A stretch of 64,000 nucleotides of DNA from contig CANQNT010000005.1 of NCBI GenBank assembly GCA_947625255.1, positions 62,001-126,000 on the forward strand, given 5' to 3'. This DNA comes from an uncultured Acetatifactor sp. (GTDB lineage: Bacteria; Bacillota; Clostridia; Lachnospirales; Lachnospiraceae). The notes beneath the pieces were generated by a model. The model was not told the DNA's origin and did not search any database. It worked only from the letters and a program-made list of their open reading frames with translations. A program made the translations under genes and the position numbers. The number at the start of each line of letters is the position of its first letter. Position 1 is the stretch's first letter. Shown here piece after piece: positions 34,589-43,183 of the stretch.

Positions 34589-35458
34589 ATGAAAACTGTG
34601 AAAAGAATATCGCTTATAATTCTGTTGCTGGTTCTTTTGGGGATCGCGTCCGCCAGCGTGGTGGTCACCAACGAAGATGAGTACAGCCTCATCCGCCAGT
34701 TTGGGCGCGTGGATCACGTCGTGTCGGAAGCGGGTGTGAGTTTCCGCATCCCGTTCATTCAGAGTGTGGATAAGCTGCCCAAGCAGACTTTGCTTTACGA
34801 TTTGTCCTCTTCCGATGTGATTACCAGTGACAAGAAGACCATGATCTGTGACAGTTATATTTTATGGGAAATATCGGATCCGTTGAAGTTCGCGCAGACA
34901 TTGAATTCCTCGATTTCCAATGCGGAAGGGCGCCTGGACACGATCATCTACAACTCTACCAAGAATGTTATCAGCAGCATCACCCAGGACGATGTGATTT
35001 CCGGCAGAGACGGGGAGTTGTCCCAGGCAATCATCGATAATATTGGAAACACGCTGGATCAGTATGGCATCACCTTGCTGTCCTTTGAAACCAAACAATT
35101 GGATCTGCCCAGTGATAACAAGGCAGCCGTTTACGAGCGTATGATCTCCGAACGTGACAATATTGCGGCGACCTATATCGCGGAAGGAGATTCCGAGGCG
35201 CAGATCATTCATAATACCACTGACATGGATGTGACCGTGATGCTTTCCGACGCCCAGAAAGAGGCGGAAATACTGATAGCCGAGGGCGAAGCGGAGTATA
35301 TGCGTATTTTGTCGGAGGCCTATGCCGATCCTGACAGACAGGAGTTCTATTCTTTCGTGAGAGGCCTGGATGCTTTGAAAGCTTCCATGGTGGGCAACAA
35401 CAAGACCGTGATCTTGTCCCCGGATTCTCCTCTTGCCAGTATTTTCTATGTGAACTAA
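34589..35458 (+). CDS. hflC: SPFH/band 7 protein, HflC-like
   Basis: 289 residues with an N-terminal signal-anchor helix (about 6-24), the band 7 domain (EYSLIRQFGRVDHVVSEAGVSFRIPFIQSVDKLPKQ) and a C-terminal region with KEAEILIAEGEAEYMRILSEAYADPDRQEFYSFVRGLDALK, the typical HflC end. It pairs with the upstream HflK-like protein in the same transcript (72-base gap) and probably modulates FtsH. GGCATGGTAAATT before the ATG gives only a weak ribosome site. Confidence 0.9.
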   Translation: MKTVKRISLIILLLVLLGIASASVVVTNEDEYSLIRQFGRVDHVVSEAGVSFRIPFIQSVDKLPKQTLLYDLSSSDVITSDKKTMICDSYILWEISDPLKFAQTLNSSISNAEGRLDTIIYNSTKNVISSITQDDVISGRDGELSQAIIDNIGNTLDQYGITLLSFETKQLDLPSDNKAAVYERMISERDNIAATYIAEGDSEAQIIHNTTDMDVTVMLSDAQKEAEILIAEGEAEYMRILSEAYADPDRQEFYSFVRGLDALKASMVGNNKTVILSPDSPLASIFYVN

Positions 35459-35848
35459 GAACGGGATAAGGCCTGAAAGGCAATACGGAGGAAGACGCGG
35501 GTAGAGGCGCAATTTTTGAGAGGAGTATTTTTCCCCGGCTGATGAAATAGGAATATCATATTTCGTTAACCGGGGAATTGGTAATTTTCGGGAGGACATA
35601 CCTTTTGCCGACTTGATTTTGGGCAATTCTTCCAGAAAAACCCACCAGACTTCTCCTCTTCAGACGAATACAATCCATGTAAGTCCTTTGATCTCATGCG
35701 TTGAAATGTCCCTGAAGATAAAGGGACCGATGCGGCTGACCGGATATTTTAGATTTTCTTTCTCTCAGCTTGAATAAATTTTTTGATAGTGCTATAGTAT
35801 CTTAAGAATCAACATTAAGTTATAGTGTACCGGCAGAGGAAGAATTTT
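35459..35848. other. Intergenic region between hflC and the PTPS-related membrane gene
   Basis: 390 bases. A two-part hairpin (outer arms TTCCCCGG 35531-35538 and CCGGGGAA 35570-35577, inner arms GAAATA/TATTTC) may end the hflKC transcript, though the T-run is poor. A promoter is seen at 35770-35798. No coding sequence is supported. Confidence 0.5.
35770..35798 (+). promoter_or_regulatory. Promoter of the PTPS-related membrane gene
   Basis: TTGAAT at 35770-35775 and TATAGT at 35793-35798 with 17-base spacing. Confidence 0.6.
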
Positions 35849-38206
35849 ATGGAGGAAACAGTCAGGGACGAAAAGGCAGGCATTTTGCTTAGAATATTTG
35901 GAGGTAAAAGAAGATATATTCTTTTGGCTTTTGTGGAATTAACTGTGCTTACAGCCTCTTGCATTTCTTATTATAATCAAGTGAGTCATTTATTGTCCTA
36001 TCATTTTGGACAAGAAGAGATTACTTCTTATAATGGGAAAGATGATGAATTGTATTTTGGAGAAATGATAAACGAGGAATATGCTTCGGGGATGTATGTT
36101 GTGATGGCGGAAGTGTTTCTTCGTAAAGGTTATTATCAATATAGCGTTTCTTATGAGGGCGGTTCGAACGGGAGTGCAGTTTGGCCGATTGGAAATGCGG
36201 ATTATTATAGTACGATTGAACAATCCGTGGTTTATTTAGATGGGAACAAGGGTTGCGGTCAAAGTGATTTTTGGGTCAATTCGGACTTATATGCGACGTG
36301 GAAGGTTTTGTATAGTGGGGAAGGAAGTTTTTCCATTACGGAATTGGAGATAGAAGAAACAGGGGCGGAAGCAAATATTCGTTTGTTTTCGGTAGTTTCC
36401 GTCTTGATTTTGATAAATATCCTGATTGGAGTGAAGATTTCCTTCAAAAAGCATCCCTTAACGAAACAAACGATATATGTATGCGCAAGCTTAATAACGC
36501 TGGCAATTTTTTCGAGTTATCCTACTCTCGTGGATTATGCAATTACGGGACAGGATTTTGCTTTTCATTTGATAAGGATTGAGGGAATAAAGGATGCTTT
36601 GTTGAGCGGTCAGTTTCCGGTGCGCATTAATCCGGATTATTATAACGGATATGGATATGCAAATCCTATTTTTTATGGAGAAATCTTTTTGTATGTACCG
36701 GCGTTCTTAAGGCTTATTGGGTTTCGTTTGACGACTTGTTACAAAATTTATGTGATTTTAGTCAATGTTTTGACATGCTTCGGAGGGTATTATTGTTTTA
36801 GGCGAATGTTGAAAGTGCCTTTTATAGCGATGTTTGTTACGATTCTCTATACATTGGCGCCATTCAGGCTATTGGATCTATACATTAGGGCGGCTGTCGG
36901 GGAATATACGGCAATGGCTTTTTTACCGTTTGTTGTCTATGGTTTATATCGCGTTTTTACGGAAGATGTAAATCATCCGGCATATAAGTGGTGTTTTATG
37001 CCATTGGTGGTTGGTTTGACCGGGGTAATACATACGCATATTTTAACAGGCGAAATGTTGGGCGGCGTAATTTTATTGACCTGTATCTTTCTGATCTTTT
37101 TGACAATACAAAGAAAGCGATTTTTTGCTTTGTTAAAAACAGTTTTGATCACTATAGCAATAAATTTATGGTTCCTGGTTCCTTTTTTGGATTTTTTCCT
37201 TACACAGGACATCAGGGTTTTTTCGAACTTATCAGATGCTTTGATCCAGAATACCGGACTCTATTTATCGCAAGTCATTGCTTTGTATCAAAAATTCAAT
37301 TGGGGCAGTCTGTTTGCAATCGAAGGAATCAAAAATGAAATGCCTCTCTCGCTGGGGACTTCGCTTGTGTTGGGCATTATTTTGTGTCTTGTGATGGCTT
37401 TAACTTGCAGAAAAGAATTACATAAGATGAAATGGCAAAGTGCTTATTTCTCTTTTATGGCAGTTATGCTGACTTGGATGTCCACGGTCTATTTCCCCTG
37501 GGATAAGATAGTACTTGTATCCGCTGTCTTGAGAACAATGGTGTCATCTTTGGAGTTTATATGGAGATTCCTTTCCTTGGCAACGATTGCGGCAGCTGTC
37601 GCAACTGGGTTTGGATTGCTTTTGCTTTCTTATAAAGAAGACAGGCAGGCAAGCATCGTGGCTGGAACTGTTTTTTGTACATTATCCATTCTTGCGGGTA
37701 TGTCTTTTATGCAGGAGTGCTTAGAAACACAAAATCGAGTCGTTTTGAATAATATAAATACTTTTACAACGCAGGAAACCATGGGGACGGCAGAATATGT
37801 ATTAAATAGCGCTGTGCATGAAGTCTCGTCCATGATTACGGAACCAAGAGTTGTCGGCAATGCGGTCTTGGAGGAATATCGCCGGGAAGGAACAAATGTG
37901 GAATTTCGGATAGAGAGCTTTGATGAAAGCGTTTATGTGACTTTGCCAATGTTTCACTATAAAGGATATCGGATTACCTCTGAAGACCATGATACCAATA
38001 GCGTTTATTTGGTAACGGGAGATGCAGGAGTGATGCAGATTAATATTCCGGCTGGATATCAGGGGAAGATTGTTATAAAATATGAGGGAATCTGGTATTG
38101 GAGATTGGCAGAGTTGATGTCTGCGGTAAGCTTTGCAGTGTTGATTTTCCTGGCATGGAAAGATAAGAAAAAAATCAAATTGGATGGAAAAGGGCGAAAG
38201 CGGTAG
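35849..38206 (+). CDS. Large polytopic membrane protein, PTPS-related/GT-C-like
   Basis: 785 residues. One helix near 25-45 is followed by an outside segment of ~130 residues, a run of about a dozen hydrophobic helices (to ~residue 620), then an outside beta-rich domain (~640-740) and a last helix. The DFAFHLIRIEGIKDALLSGQFPVRI motif with an acidic pair near the membrane, and later LAPFRLLDLYIRAAVGEYTAMAFLP, resemble the '6-pyruvoyl-tetrahydropterin synthase-related' family of GT-C-type proteins. A role in surface glycan or lipid-linked sugar transfer is inferred. The DNA is clearly richer in A and T than its neighbours, a sign of transfer. Confidence 0.7.
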   Translation: MEETVRDEKAGILLRIFGGKRRYILLAFVELTVLTASCISYYNQVSHLLSYHFGQEEITSYNGKDDELYFGEMINEEYASGMYVVMAEVFLRKGYYQYSVSYEGGSNGSAVWPIGNADYYSTIEQSVVYLDGNKGCGQSDFWVNSDLYATWKVLYSGEGSFSITELEIEETGAEANIRLFSVVSVLILINILIGVKISFKKHPLTKQTIYVCASLITLAIFSSYPTLVDYAITGQDFAFHLIRIEGIKDALLSGQFPVRINPDYYNGYGYANPIFYGEIFLYVPAFLRLIGFRLTTCYKIYVILVNVLTCFGGYYCFRRMLKVPFIAMFVTILYTLAPFRLLDLYIRAAVGEYTAMAFLPFVVYGLYRVFTEDVNHPAYKWCFMPLVVGLTGVIHTHILTGEMLGGVILLTCIFLIFLTIQRKRFFALLKTVLITIAINLWFLVPFLDFFLTQDIRVFSNLSDALIQNTGLYLSQVIALYQKFNWGSLFAIEGIKNEMPLSLGTSLVLGIILCLVMALTCRKELHKMKWQSAYFSFMAVMLTWMSTVYFPWDKIVLVSAVLRTMVSSLEFIWRFLSLATIAAAVATGFGLLLLSYKEDRQASIVAGTVFCTLSILAGMSFMQECLETQNRVVLNNINTFTTQETMGTAEYVLNSAVHEVSSMITEPRVVGNAVLEEYRREGTNVEFRIESFDESVYVTLPMFHYKGYRITSEDHDTNSVYLVTGDAGVMQINIPAGYQGKIVIKYEGIWYWRLAELMSAVSFAVLIFLAWKDKKKIKLDGKGRKR

Positions 38207-38223
38207 GTTGCTTTCGCCCTTTG
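38191..38223 (+). terminator. Terminator of the PTPS-related gene
   Basis: 11-bp stem AGGGCGAAAGC / GCTTTCGCCCT with the gene's TAG stop in the 8-base loop, followed by TTTG. Confidence 0.75.
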
Positions 38224-38230
38224 TTACTGT

Positions 38231-39034
38231 TTAAACCAAAGACGTATAGCAGCCGCCCTTGGCTTCCACGATGCTCTTGCCGTCAATCTGCAGCCATGCG
38301 CTGGCGGCGCTGGGGTTGTAGACTGCCGTGCTGTCGGCTGTGAAGCGCAGCCGTTTCAGCACTTCCACATAATCGATGATCTCGATATTGGTAGCGTACC
38401 AGATATCCTCTCTGCCGCCCATGTAGGCGCAGAAATCTTCAATGACATTCCAGTTATCCTTGTCGTCAAATTCATAGCTGTGTCCCCAGACGTACATGAG
38501 CTTCAGGTATTGTTTCTTCTGGAACTCCGCTAAGGTCTTGCCCAGTTCCATCAGCCGGGGATTATTGTGATGACAGGTGGCCTGCCATTCCATGGGATTC
38601 GAGGGCAAGTCGAGGCTGTTGGAGCTTCCCACGACGCGGCCATAAGCAATGCCGAGGCTTTGAAACAGCTCTTCAATTTCCTTGGTATAGGAGCCGTTGG
38701 GATAAGCATGGCCGCGGACGGGATAACCTACCAGCTTCTCCAGGCCGGCGCGGTCCTCCAGAATCTCACGGGCTACTTCGGTCAGGGGGCATCTGCCGAT
38801 GGTGGGATGAAGGGCGGTATGGGTTGCCACTTCATGACCCTTGTAAAGTTCCGCCACCTGGTCGGGACGAACTCTGTTTTCCCAAGTCTGCATGATTCCA
38901 TAATTTAAGTTGAAAGTTCCCTTAATCCCATACTTGTTAAAAATGGAAACCAAGCGGAAGTCCTGAGTGCGTCCGTCGTCATAACTCATGGTAAGTGCCT
39001 TGGTCTTGCCTTCCGGGTAACAATAATATGTCAT
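38231..39034 (-). CDS. Polysaccharide deacetylase family protein
   Basis: 267 residues from the ATG at 39034, which has AGGAGGAGA immediately upstream; the frame stays open further but lacks protein-like character there. The NodB-type core shows LTMSYDDGRTQDF (catalytic and metal Asp pair) and HEVATHTALHPTIG (metal His pair). VRGHAYPNGSY and YVWGHSYEFDD are further conserved. There is no signal peptide, so it is probably cytoplasmic, unlike wall deacetylases. A short C-terminal beta-type segment (SAWLQIDGKSIVEAK) follows. The substrate is unknown. Confidence 0.85.
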   Translation of the reverse strand: MTYYCYPEGKTKALTMSYDDGRTQDFRLVSIFNKYGIKGTFNLNYGIMQTWENRVRPDQVAELYKGHEVATHTALHPTIGRCPLTEVAREILEDRAGLEKLVGYPVRGHAYPNGSYTKEIEELFQSLGIAYGRVVGSSNSLDLPSNPMEWQATCHHNNPRLMELGKTLAEFQKKQYLKLMYVWGHSYEFDDKDNWNVIEDFCAYMGGREDIWYATNIEIIDYVEVLKRLRFTADSTAVYNPSAASAWLQIDGKSIVEAKGGCYTSLV

Positions 39035-39401
39035 GTTTTGTCTCCTCCTTTTGTTGGCGTAAGGACGGCACACAATGCTGCGTCCGTTATCGTTCCGGCG
39101 TCTGGATGACATTGGAAGTATCATGCTTGTTACGGGCATCAGGCCGGCGCCTGGGACACTTCCGCTGTCTGGGCCGTGAATGGAACGGAGAGTGTGTGAT
39201 CCAACGCTTATGATGATTTCTATTTTAAGCCGGAACGCGTGGAAAAGCAATGTGCAATCTTGTAAAAAATATCATGCAGGAGGTTCGGATAAGCTTGCTT
39301 CGCATACTTTTCCCGTCAGGCGATCTCCCGTAATCGTTGACGTATTTTCTTCCAATACTTCGTCCCCTCTCATCCGCCATGATATATTCATCAGAAATTG
39401 C
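39035..39401. other. Intergenic region, no gene seen
   Basis: 367 bases between two minus-strand genes. The first bases hold the deacetylase ribosome site. No promoter, terminator or frame with protein-like content could be supported. Confidence 0.5.
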
Positions 39402-39827
39402 CTATTGCTGCAGGGCCGAAAAGAGTTCCCCCTCTATCTCAAGTACATCGTCCATCGGAATGGTTTCCCCGCTTTGCAGAATAATAAGCCTTTTATAATC
39501 GTCCACCTTTTTGACAGCGCCGGAAACCGTAATATACGCCCCGCCGGATTTTCTTTCATCCGGCTTGAAGTAGGTGAATGAAAGCTCTGGCTGTTCGGCG
39601 ATGCTGTCCGCCGCCATCTGCAGTTTCGTGTTTAAAAGCTCCATTGATTCTTCGCTGAGTTCGAGCCTGGCGTCGGTTGTCCGTGCTGTCTCGCGGATAG
39701 CGGCGTCATAGCCTGTCAGGGCGGCAAAGGGTGAAAACTGCGCCGCTCGCTCCTGCATCGGCATCTGCGGTCTTTTGTCAGAAACGTGATGCGGGAGAGT
39801 GATGATATCTTCATAAGAATCCCTCAT
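39402..39827 (-). CDS. YolD-like protein
   Basis: 141 residues. The motif MQERAAQFSPFAALTGYDAAIRET is the hallmark of YolD-like proteins. A short beta-rich C-terminal part (GAVKKVDDYKRLIILQSGETIPMDDVLEIEGELF) also fits. Its ATG overlaps the stop of the Y-family polymerase gene by four bases (ATGA), so the two are translated together. YolD-like proteins commonly accompany UvrX/YqjW polymerases in Firmicutes and are thought to act as UmuD-like partners; this role is inferred. Confidence 0.88.
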   Translation of the reverse strand: MRDSYEDIITLPHHVSDKRPQMPMQERAAQFSPFAALTGYDAAIRETARTTDARLELSEESMELLNTKLQMAADSIAEQPELSFTYFKPDERKSGGAYITVSGAVKKVDDYKRLIILQSGETIPMDDVLEIEGELFSALQQ

Positions 39828-41329
39828 GCCTTGTGCCCTCCGATCTGAGAATTGCGGTCACGCGCCGTCGCGCTTTCTTCCAGGTTCATCCCTTTGAGGA
39901 TCGCGTTCTTCCCATACTTTTTCTTGATGGCCAGCATCGCTTTCTGCATTTTCTTTTCCCGTTCCAGTTCCGCCTGTTCGCGCTCTTGTCTGGCTTGCAG
40001 GGCGGCATAGTCCGTGAAAAGGTCAAGCTGCTCGTAACGGACCTCTTGCTGTATGGAGGCTTCATTGATCACATGGTTCGCCGTGATGTACAGCCTGCGG
40101 ATAAGGAGATTTTTGTCGACGATGCGATCAAATAGTTCTGATGCCGCCGTCATGATCTGCCTGGCGGACGAGGTATGCCCTCCGAAGTTGATGGTGCCAT
40201 GGGAGTGCTTTGGAATTTTGCGCCCATAACGGTCTGTGACAATTTCTCCATGATAAGCTTTGCCCCGCTTGGGATCAGTAAGATTTTCCACATCGTATCC
40301 CACTGTGACGACGATCTGGTCGGTGACGAGCCCCTTGTCGACCAAGTCCAGCGCAAGAAGATCGGCCATCTCCCGGAGGACAAGTTTTGCTTTCTCTGCT
40401 TCATAGGGCTGGTGAAGCACCTGGCCCGATCCCAGGCTGTTTGCGCTGGGACGGTATGCCTTTATCGCTTCCACTGTACAGGGTTCCCATCCCCAGGCAT
40501 GGTCGATCAGCAGTTCCGCGTTTTTTCCAAACAGGTTGTAGAGCAGGTCTTCGTCCGTGACGGATCTCCTTGCCACGTCGCCCATTGTGAACATTCCGTT
40601 TGCTTCCAGCTTTTTTGCATATCCTTTGCCCAGCCGCCAAAAATCAGTCAGGGGCTGGTGCGTCCAAAGGATACGGCGGTAGCTCATTTCATCCAGATCG
40701 GCAATCCGCACACCGTTTTTATCAGCCGGCATATGCTTGGCAACAATGTCCATCGCCACCTTGCACAGATACAGATTGGTTCCGACCCCCGCCGTGGCCG
40801 TGAGGCCTGTGTTGTCCAGCACGTCAAGAATCATCTTCATTGCAAGGTCGTGAGGGGTCAGTTGATAGGTGTCCAGGTAGTTGGTAACGTCCATGAAAAC
40901 CTCGTCAATGGAGTAAACGACGATATCCTCCGGCGCTACATATTTCATATAGATGCTGTAGATCCGCGTGCTGTACTCCATGTAGTAAGCCATGCGCGGC
41001 GGCGCGATGATAAAATCAATGGCCAGCTCCGGTCTTGACGCCAGCTCGGAATAAAAATGCGACGAGCCATCCAGCCTCCCTCCCGGTGCATCGTGTCTGC
41101 GCCGGGCGTTTGCCTCTCTGACTTGCTGTTTCACTTCAAACAGACGTGCGCGCCCGGAAATGCCATGGCTTTTTAGGGAAGGAGTGACCGCGAGGCAGAT
41201 CGTTTTGTCCGTCCGGCTTTCATCGGCGACGACGAGGTTGGTGTCCATCGGGTCAAGCCCTCGCTCCCGGCACTCAACCGAAGCATAAAATGATTTCAGG
41301 TCTATCGCTATATATTTCCGATTTTCCAT
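39824..41329 (-). CDS. Y-family DNA polymerase (UvrX/YqjW/UmuC-like)
   Basis: Translesion polymerase of 501 residues from the ATG at 41329. The palm shows YIAIDLKSFYASVECRERGLDP and the catalytic DE in VVYSIDEVFMDVTNYL. The steric-gate region, thumb and helix-hairpin-helix area (LGKGYAKKLEANGMFTMGDVA) and the little-finger domain (HGTINFGGHTSSARQI) follow. It lacks a clear beta-clamp-binding motif that I can point to. An SOS-type box and promoter upstream (41377-41426) indicate DNA-damage induction. It forms an operon with the YolD-like gene. Confidence 0.9.
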   Translation of the reverse strand: MENRKYIAIDLKSFYASVECRERGLDPMDTNLVVADESRTDKTICLAVTPSLKSHGISGRARLFEVKQQVREANARRRHDAPGGRLDGSSHFYSELASRPELAIDFIIAPPRMAYYMEYSTRIYSIYMKYVAPEDIVVYSIDEVFMDVTNYLDTYQLTPHDLAMKMILDVLDNTGLTATAGVGTNLYLCKVAMDIVAKHMPADKNGVRIADLDEMSYRRILWTHQPLTDFWRLGKGYAKKLEANGMFTMGDVARRSVTDEDLLYNLFGKNAELLIDHAWGWEPCTVEAIKAYRPSANSLGSGQVLHQPYEAEKAKLVLREMADLLALDLVDKGLVTDQIVVTVGYDVENLTDPKRGKAYHGEIVTDRYGRKIPKHSHGTINFGGHTSSARQIMTAASELFDRIVDKNLLIRRLYITANHVINEASIQQEVRYEQLDLFTDYAALQARQEREQAELEREKKMQKAMLAIKKKYGKNAILKGMNLEESATARDRNSQIGGHKA

Positions 41330-41376
41330 ATCCCGGCTGTCTCCTTTTCCCTGTTTTTCCCGCGCCTCATATAAAA

Positions 41377-41390
41377 CGAATATGTGTTCG
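41377..41390. promoter_or_regulatory. LexA-type SOS box
   Basis: CGAATATGTGTTCG (reverse CGAACACATATTCG), close to the Gram-positive LexA consensus CGAACNNNNGTTCG with one changed position. It lies just downstream of the minus-strand -10 box, over the expected transcription start of the polymerase operon. Confidence 0.75.
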
Positions 41391-41397
41391 TGAATAG

Positions 41398-41426
41398 ACC
41401 TTAGCACACGAAAATGCGCGTGTCAA
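41398..41426 (-). promoter_or_regulatory. Promoter of the polymerase-YolD operon
   Basis: On the minus strand, consensus TTGACA (41421-41426) and TAAGGT (41398-41403), 17-base spacing, followed by the SOS box. Confidence 0.65.
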
Positions 41427-41500
41427 CAAAAATATGCAAAGCTGTCCGTGACTTCACGGAACGGTTCGGCCCTGATCCGCCGGGGAAGCCATAGTTTCTC

Positions 41501-41530
41501 TGGACAGAAGCCCCATGGGTGTAGTACACT
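41501..41530 (+). promoter_or_regulatory. Possible promoter of glpK
   Basis: TGGACA at 41501-41506 and TACACT at 41525-41530, 18-base spacing, about 43 bases before the glpK start. Confidence 0.5.
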
Positions 41531-41572
41531 AAAGAAAAAGCCTTGGAGGATGGGCCGAAAGGAGAATGGGGT

Positions 41573-43069
41573 ATGCAGAAATACATTATGGCACTGGACC
41601 AGGGAACCACCAGTTCCCGGTGCATCATTTTTGACAAAAAGGGAACTGTCTGTTCCATGGCGCAAAAGGAGTTTACGCAGATTTACCCGCGGCCGGGCTG
41701 GGTGGAGCATGATCCGATGGAAATCTGGGCTTCCCAGCTGGCGGTAGCCACGGAAAGCATGGCGAAGCTGGGGATTGACGCGGAGAGTATCAGCGGCATC
41801 GGTATCACGAATCAGCGGGAAACGACCATTGTATGGGACCGTTATACGGGGGAGCCGGTCTATAACGCCATTGTGTGGCAATGCCGCCGCACCTCTGACA
41901 TGATCGATTCTTTGCAAAAAGACGGTTTCGACCGGGTGATCCGTGAGAAAACGGGCCTGATTCCGGATGCGTATTTCAGCGCGTCCAAGATTGCCTGGAT
42001 CCTGCAGAACGTGGAGGGAGCCAGGGAAAGAGCGGAAAAGGGCGAGCTTGTTTTCGGCACCGTGGATACCTGGCTGATCTGGAACCTGACCAAGGGAGCG
42101 GTGCATGTGACGGATTATACCAATGCGTCCCGCACTATGCTTTTCGACATTCACAGTCTGTGCTGGGACGAGGAAATTCTGGCGTGGTTTGGGATTCCCG
42201 TTTCCATGCTGCCGGAGGTCAAGGCTTCCAGCTGTATCTTCGGGGAGACGGATTCCTTGGTGTTCGGGCGGCCCATTCCCATTGTCGGCGCCGCGGGGGA
42301 TCAGCAGGCGGCCTTGTTCGGGCAATGCTGCTTTGAGCAGGGGGAAGCCAAGAACACCTATGGAACGGGGTGCTTTTTGTTAATGAATACGGGAGAGAAG
42401 GCCATTGTCTCCCGGGAGGGGCTGTTGACCACGATCGCCGCCAGCGTGGGCGGTCACATTGAATATGCGCTGGAGGGAAGCGTGTTCGTGGCGGGAGCCT
42501 CCATTCAGTGGCTTCGGGACAGTATGCGCATGATTAAGTCCGCGTCCCAGTCTCAGGACTATGCTCAGGCCGTTGAGGACACCGCCGGGATGATGATCGT
42601 GCCCGTATTTACCGGAATGGGAGCGCCTTATTGGAACCAGTATGCCAGAGGGACTGTCGTGGGACTGACCAGGGGCTGCACCAAGGAGCATTTTATCCGG
42701 GCCACGTTGGAATCCATCGCTTATCAGACCGCGGATGTGCTTCGGGCCATGGAACGGGACAGTGGAATTCGTTTAAAGAGTCTGAAAGTGGACGGGGGAG
42801 CCAGCGCCAATGATTTTCTCATGCAGTTCCAGGCGGATATGATCAATGTCCAGGTACATCGGCCGGAATGTATCGAGACCACGGCTCTGGGAGCGGCTTA
42901 TCTGGCGGGACTGGCATGCGGGTACTGGAAAGACCGGAATGAAATCCGTGAAAACTGGCAGATCGGGAAAGTGTTTGAACCCTTGATGCCGGAGGAGAAA
43001 CGGGAGAAGCTGCTGAAAGCTTGGAAACGTGCCGTGAAGTGTGCGCTGGCCTGGGCGGAGGACGCGTAA
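41573..43069 (+). CDS. glpK: Glycerol kinase
   Basis: Phosphorylates glycerol to sn-glycerol-3-phosphate. 498 residues, the usual length, from the ATG at 41573 with AAAGGAG 8 bases upstream. FGGY-family motifs are [73 protein letters not shown] and [19 protein letters not shown]. The HPr-phosphorylated His of Firmicute GlpK would lie near [16 protein letters not shown], where no matching His is seen. No glpF or glpD is adjacent. Confidence 0.96.
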   Translation: MQKYIMALDQGTTSSRCIIFDKKGTVCSMAQKEFTQIYPRPGWVEHDPMEIWASQLAVATESMAKLGIDAESISGIGITNQRETTIVWDRYTGEPVYNAIVWQCRRTSDMIDSLQKDGFDRVIREKTGLIPDAYFSASKIAWILQNVEGARERAEKGELVFGTVDTWLIWNLTKGAVHVTDYTNASRTMLFDIHSLCWDEEILAWFGIPVSMLPEVKASSCIFGETDSLVFGRPIPIVGAAGDQQAALFGQCCFEQGEAKNTYGTGCFLLMNTGEKAIVSREGLLTTIAASVGGHIEYALEGSVFVAGASIQWLRDSMRMIKSASQSQDYAQAVEDTAGMMIVPVFTGMGAPYWNQYARGTVVGLTRGCTKEHFIRATLESIAYQTADVLRAMERDSGIRLKSLKVDGGASANDFLMQFQADMINVQVHRPECIETTALGAAYLAGLACGYWKDRNEIRENWQIGKVFEPLMPEEKREKLLKAWKRAVKCALAWAEDA

Positions 43070-43091
43070 GGGACCTGGCCGATGAGGCCTG

Positions 43092-43134
43092 TCAAGGGAG
43101 CCGTCATGAGAAGTTTCCGGTACGGCTCTCTTGA
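43092..43134. repeat. 13-bp inverted repeat after glpK
   Basis: TCAAGGGAGCCGT (43092-43104) and ACGGCTCTCTTGA (43122-43134), one G-T pair, 17-base loop. No T-run follows on either strand, so it is not a canonical terminator, though it lies between two convergent genes. Confidence 0.6.
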
Positions 43135-43183
43135 TGAGCCCGGGGATGGCACAAAACGCGTTATCCATTGCTGTATCGGATTT

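Noticed and set aside
39035..39250. 72-residue N-terminal extension of the polysaccharide deacetylase
   Set aside because: A strong AGGAGGAGA site lies just before the inner ATG, and the extension lacks family similarity.
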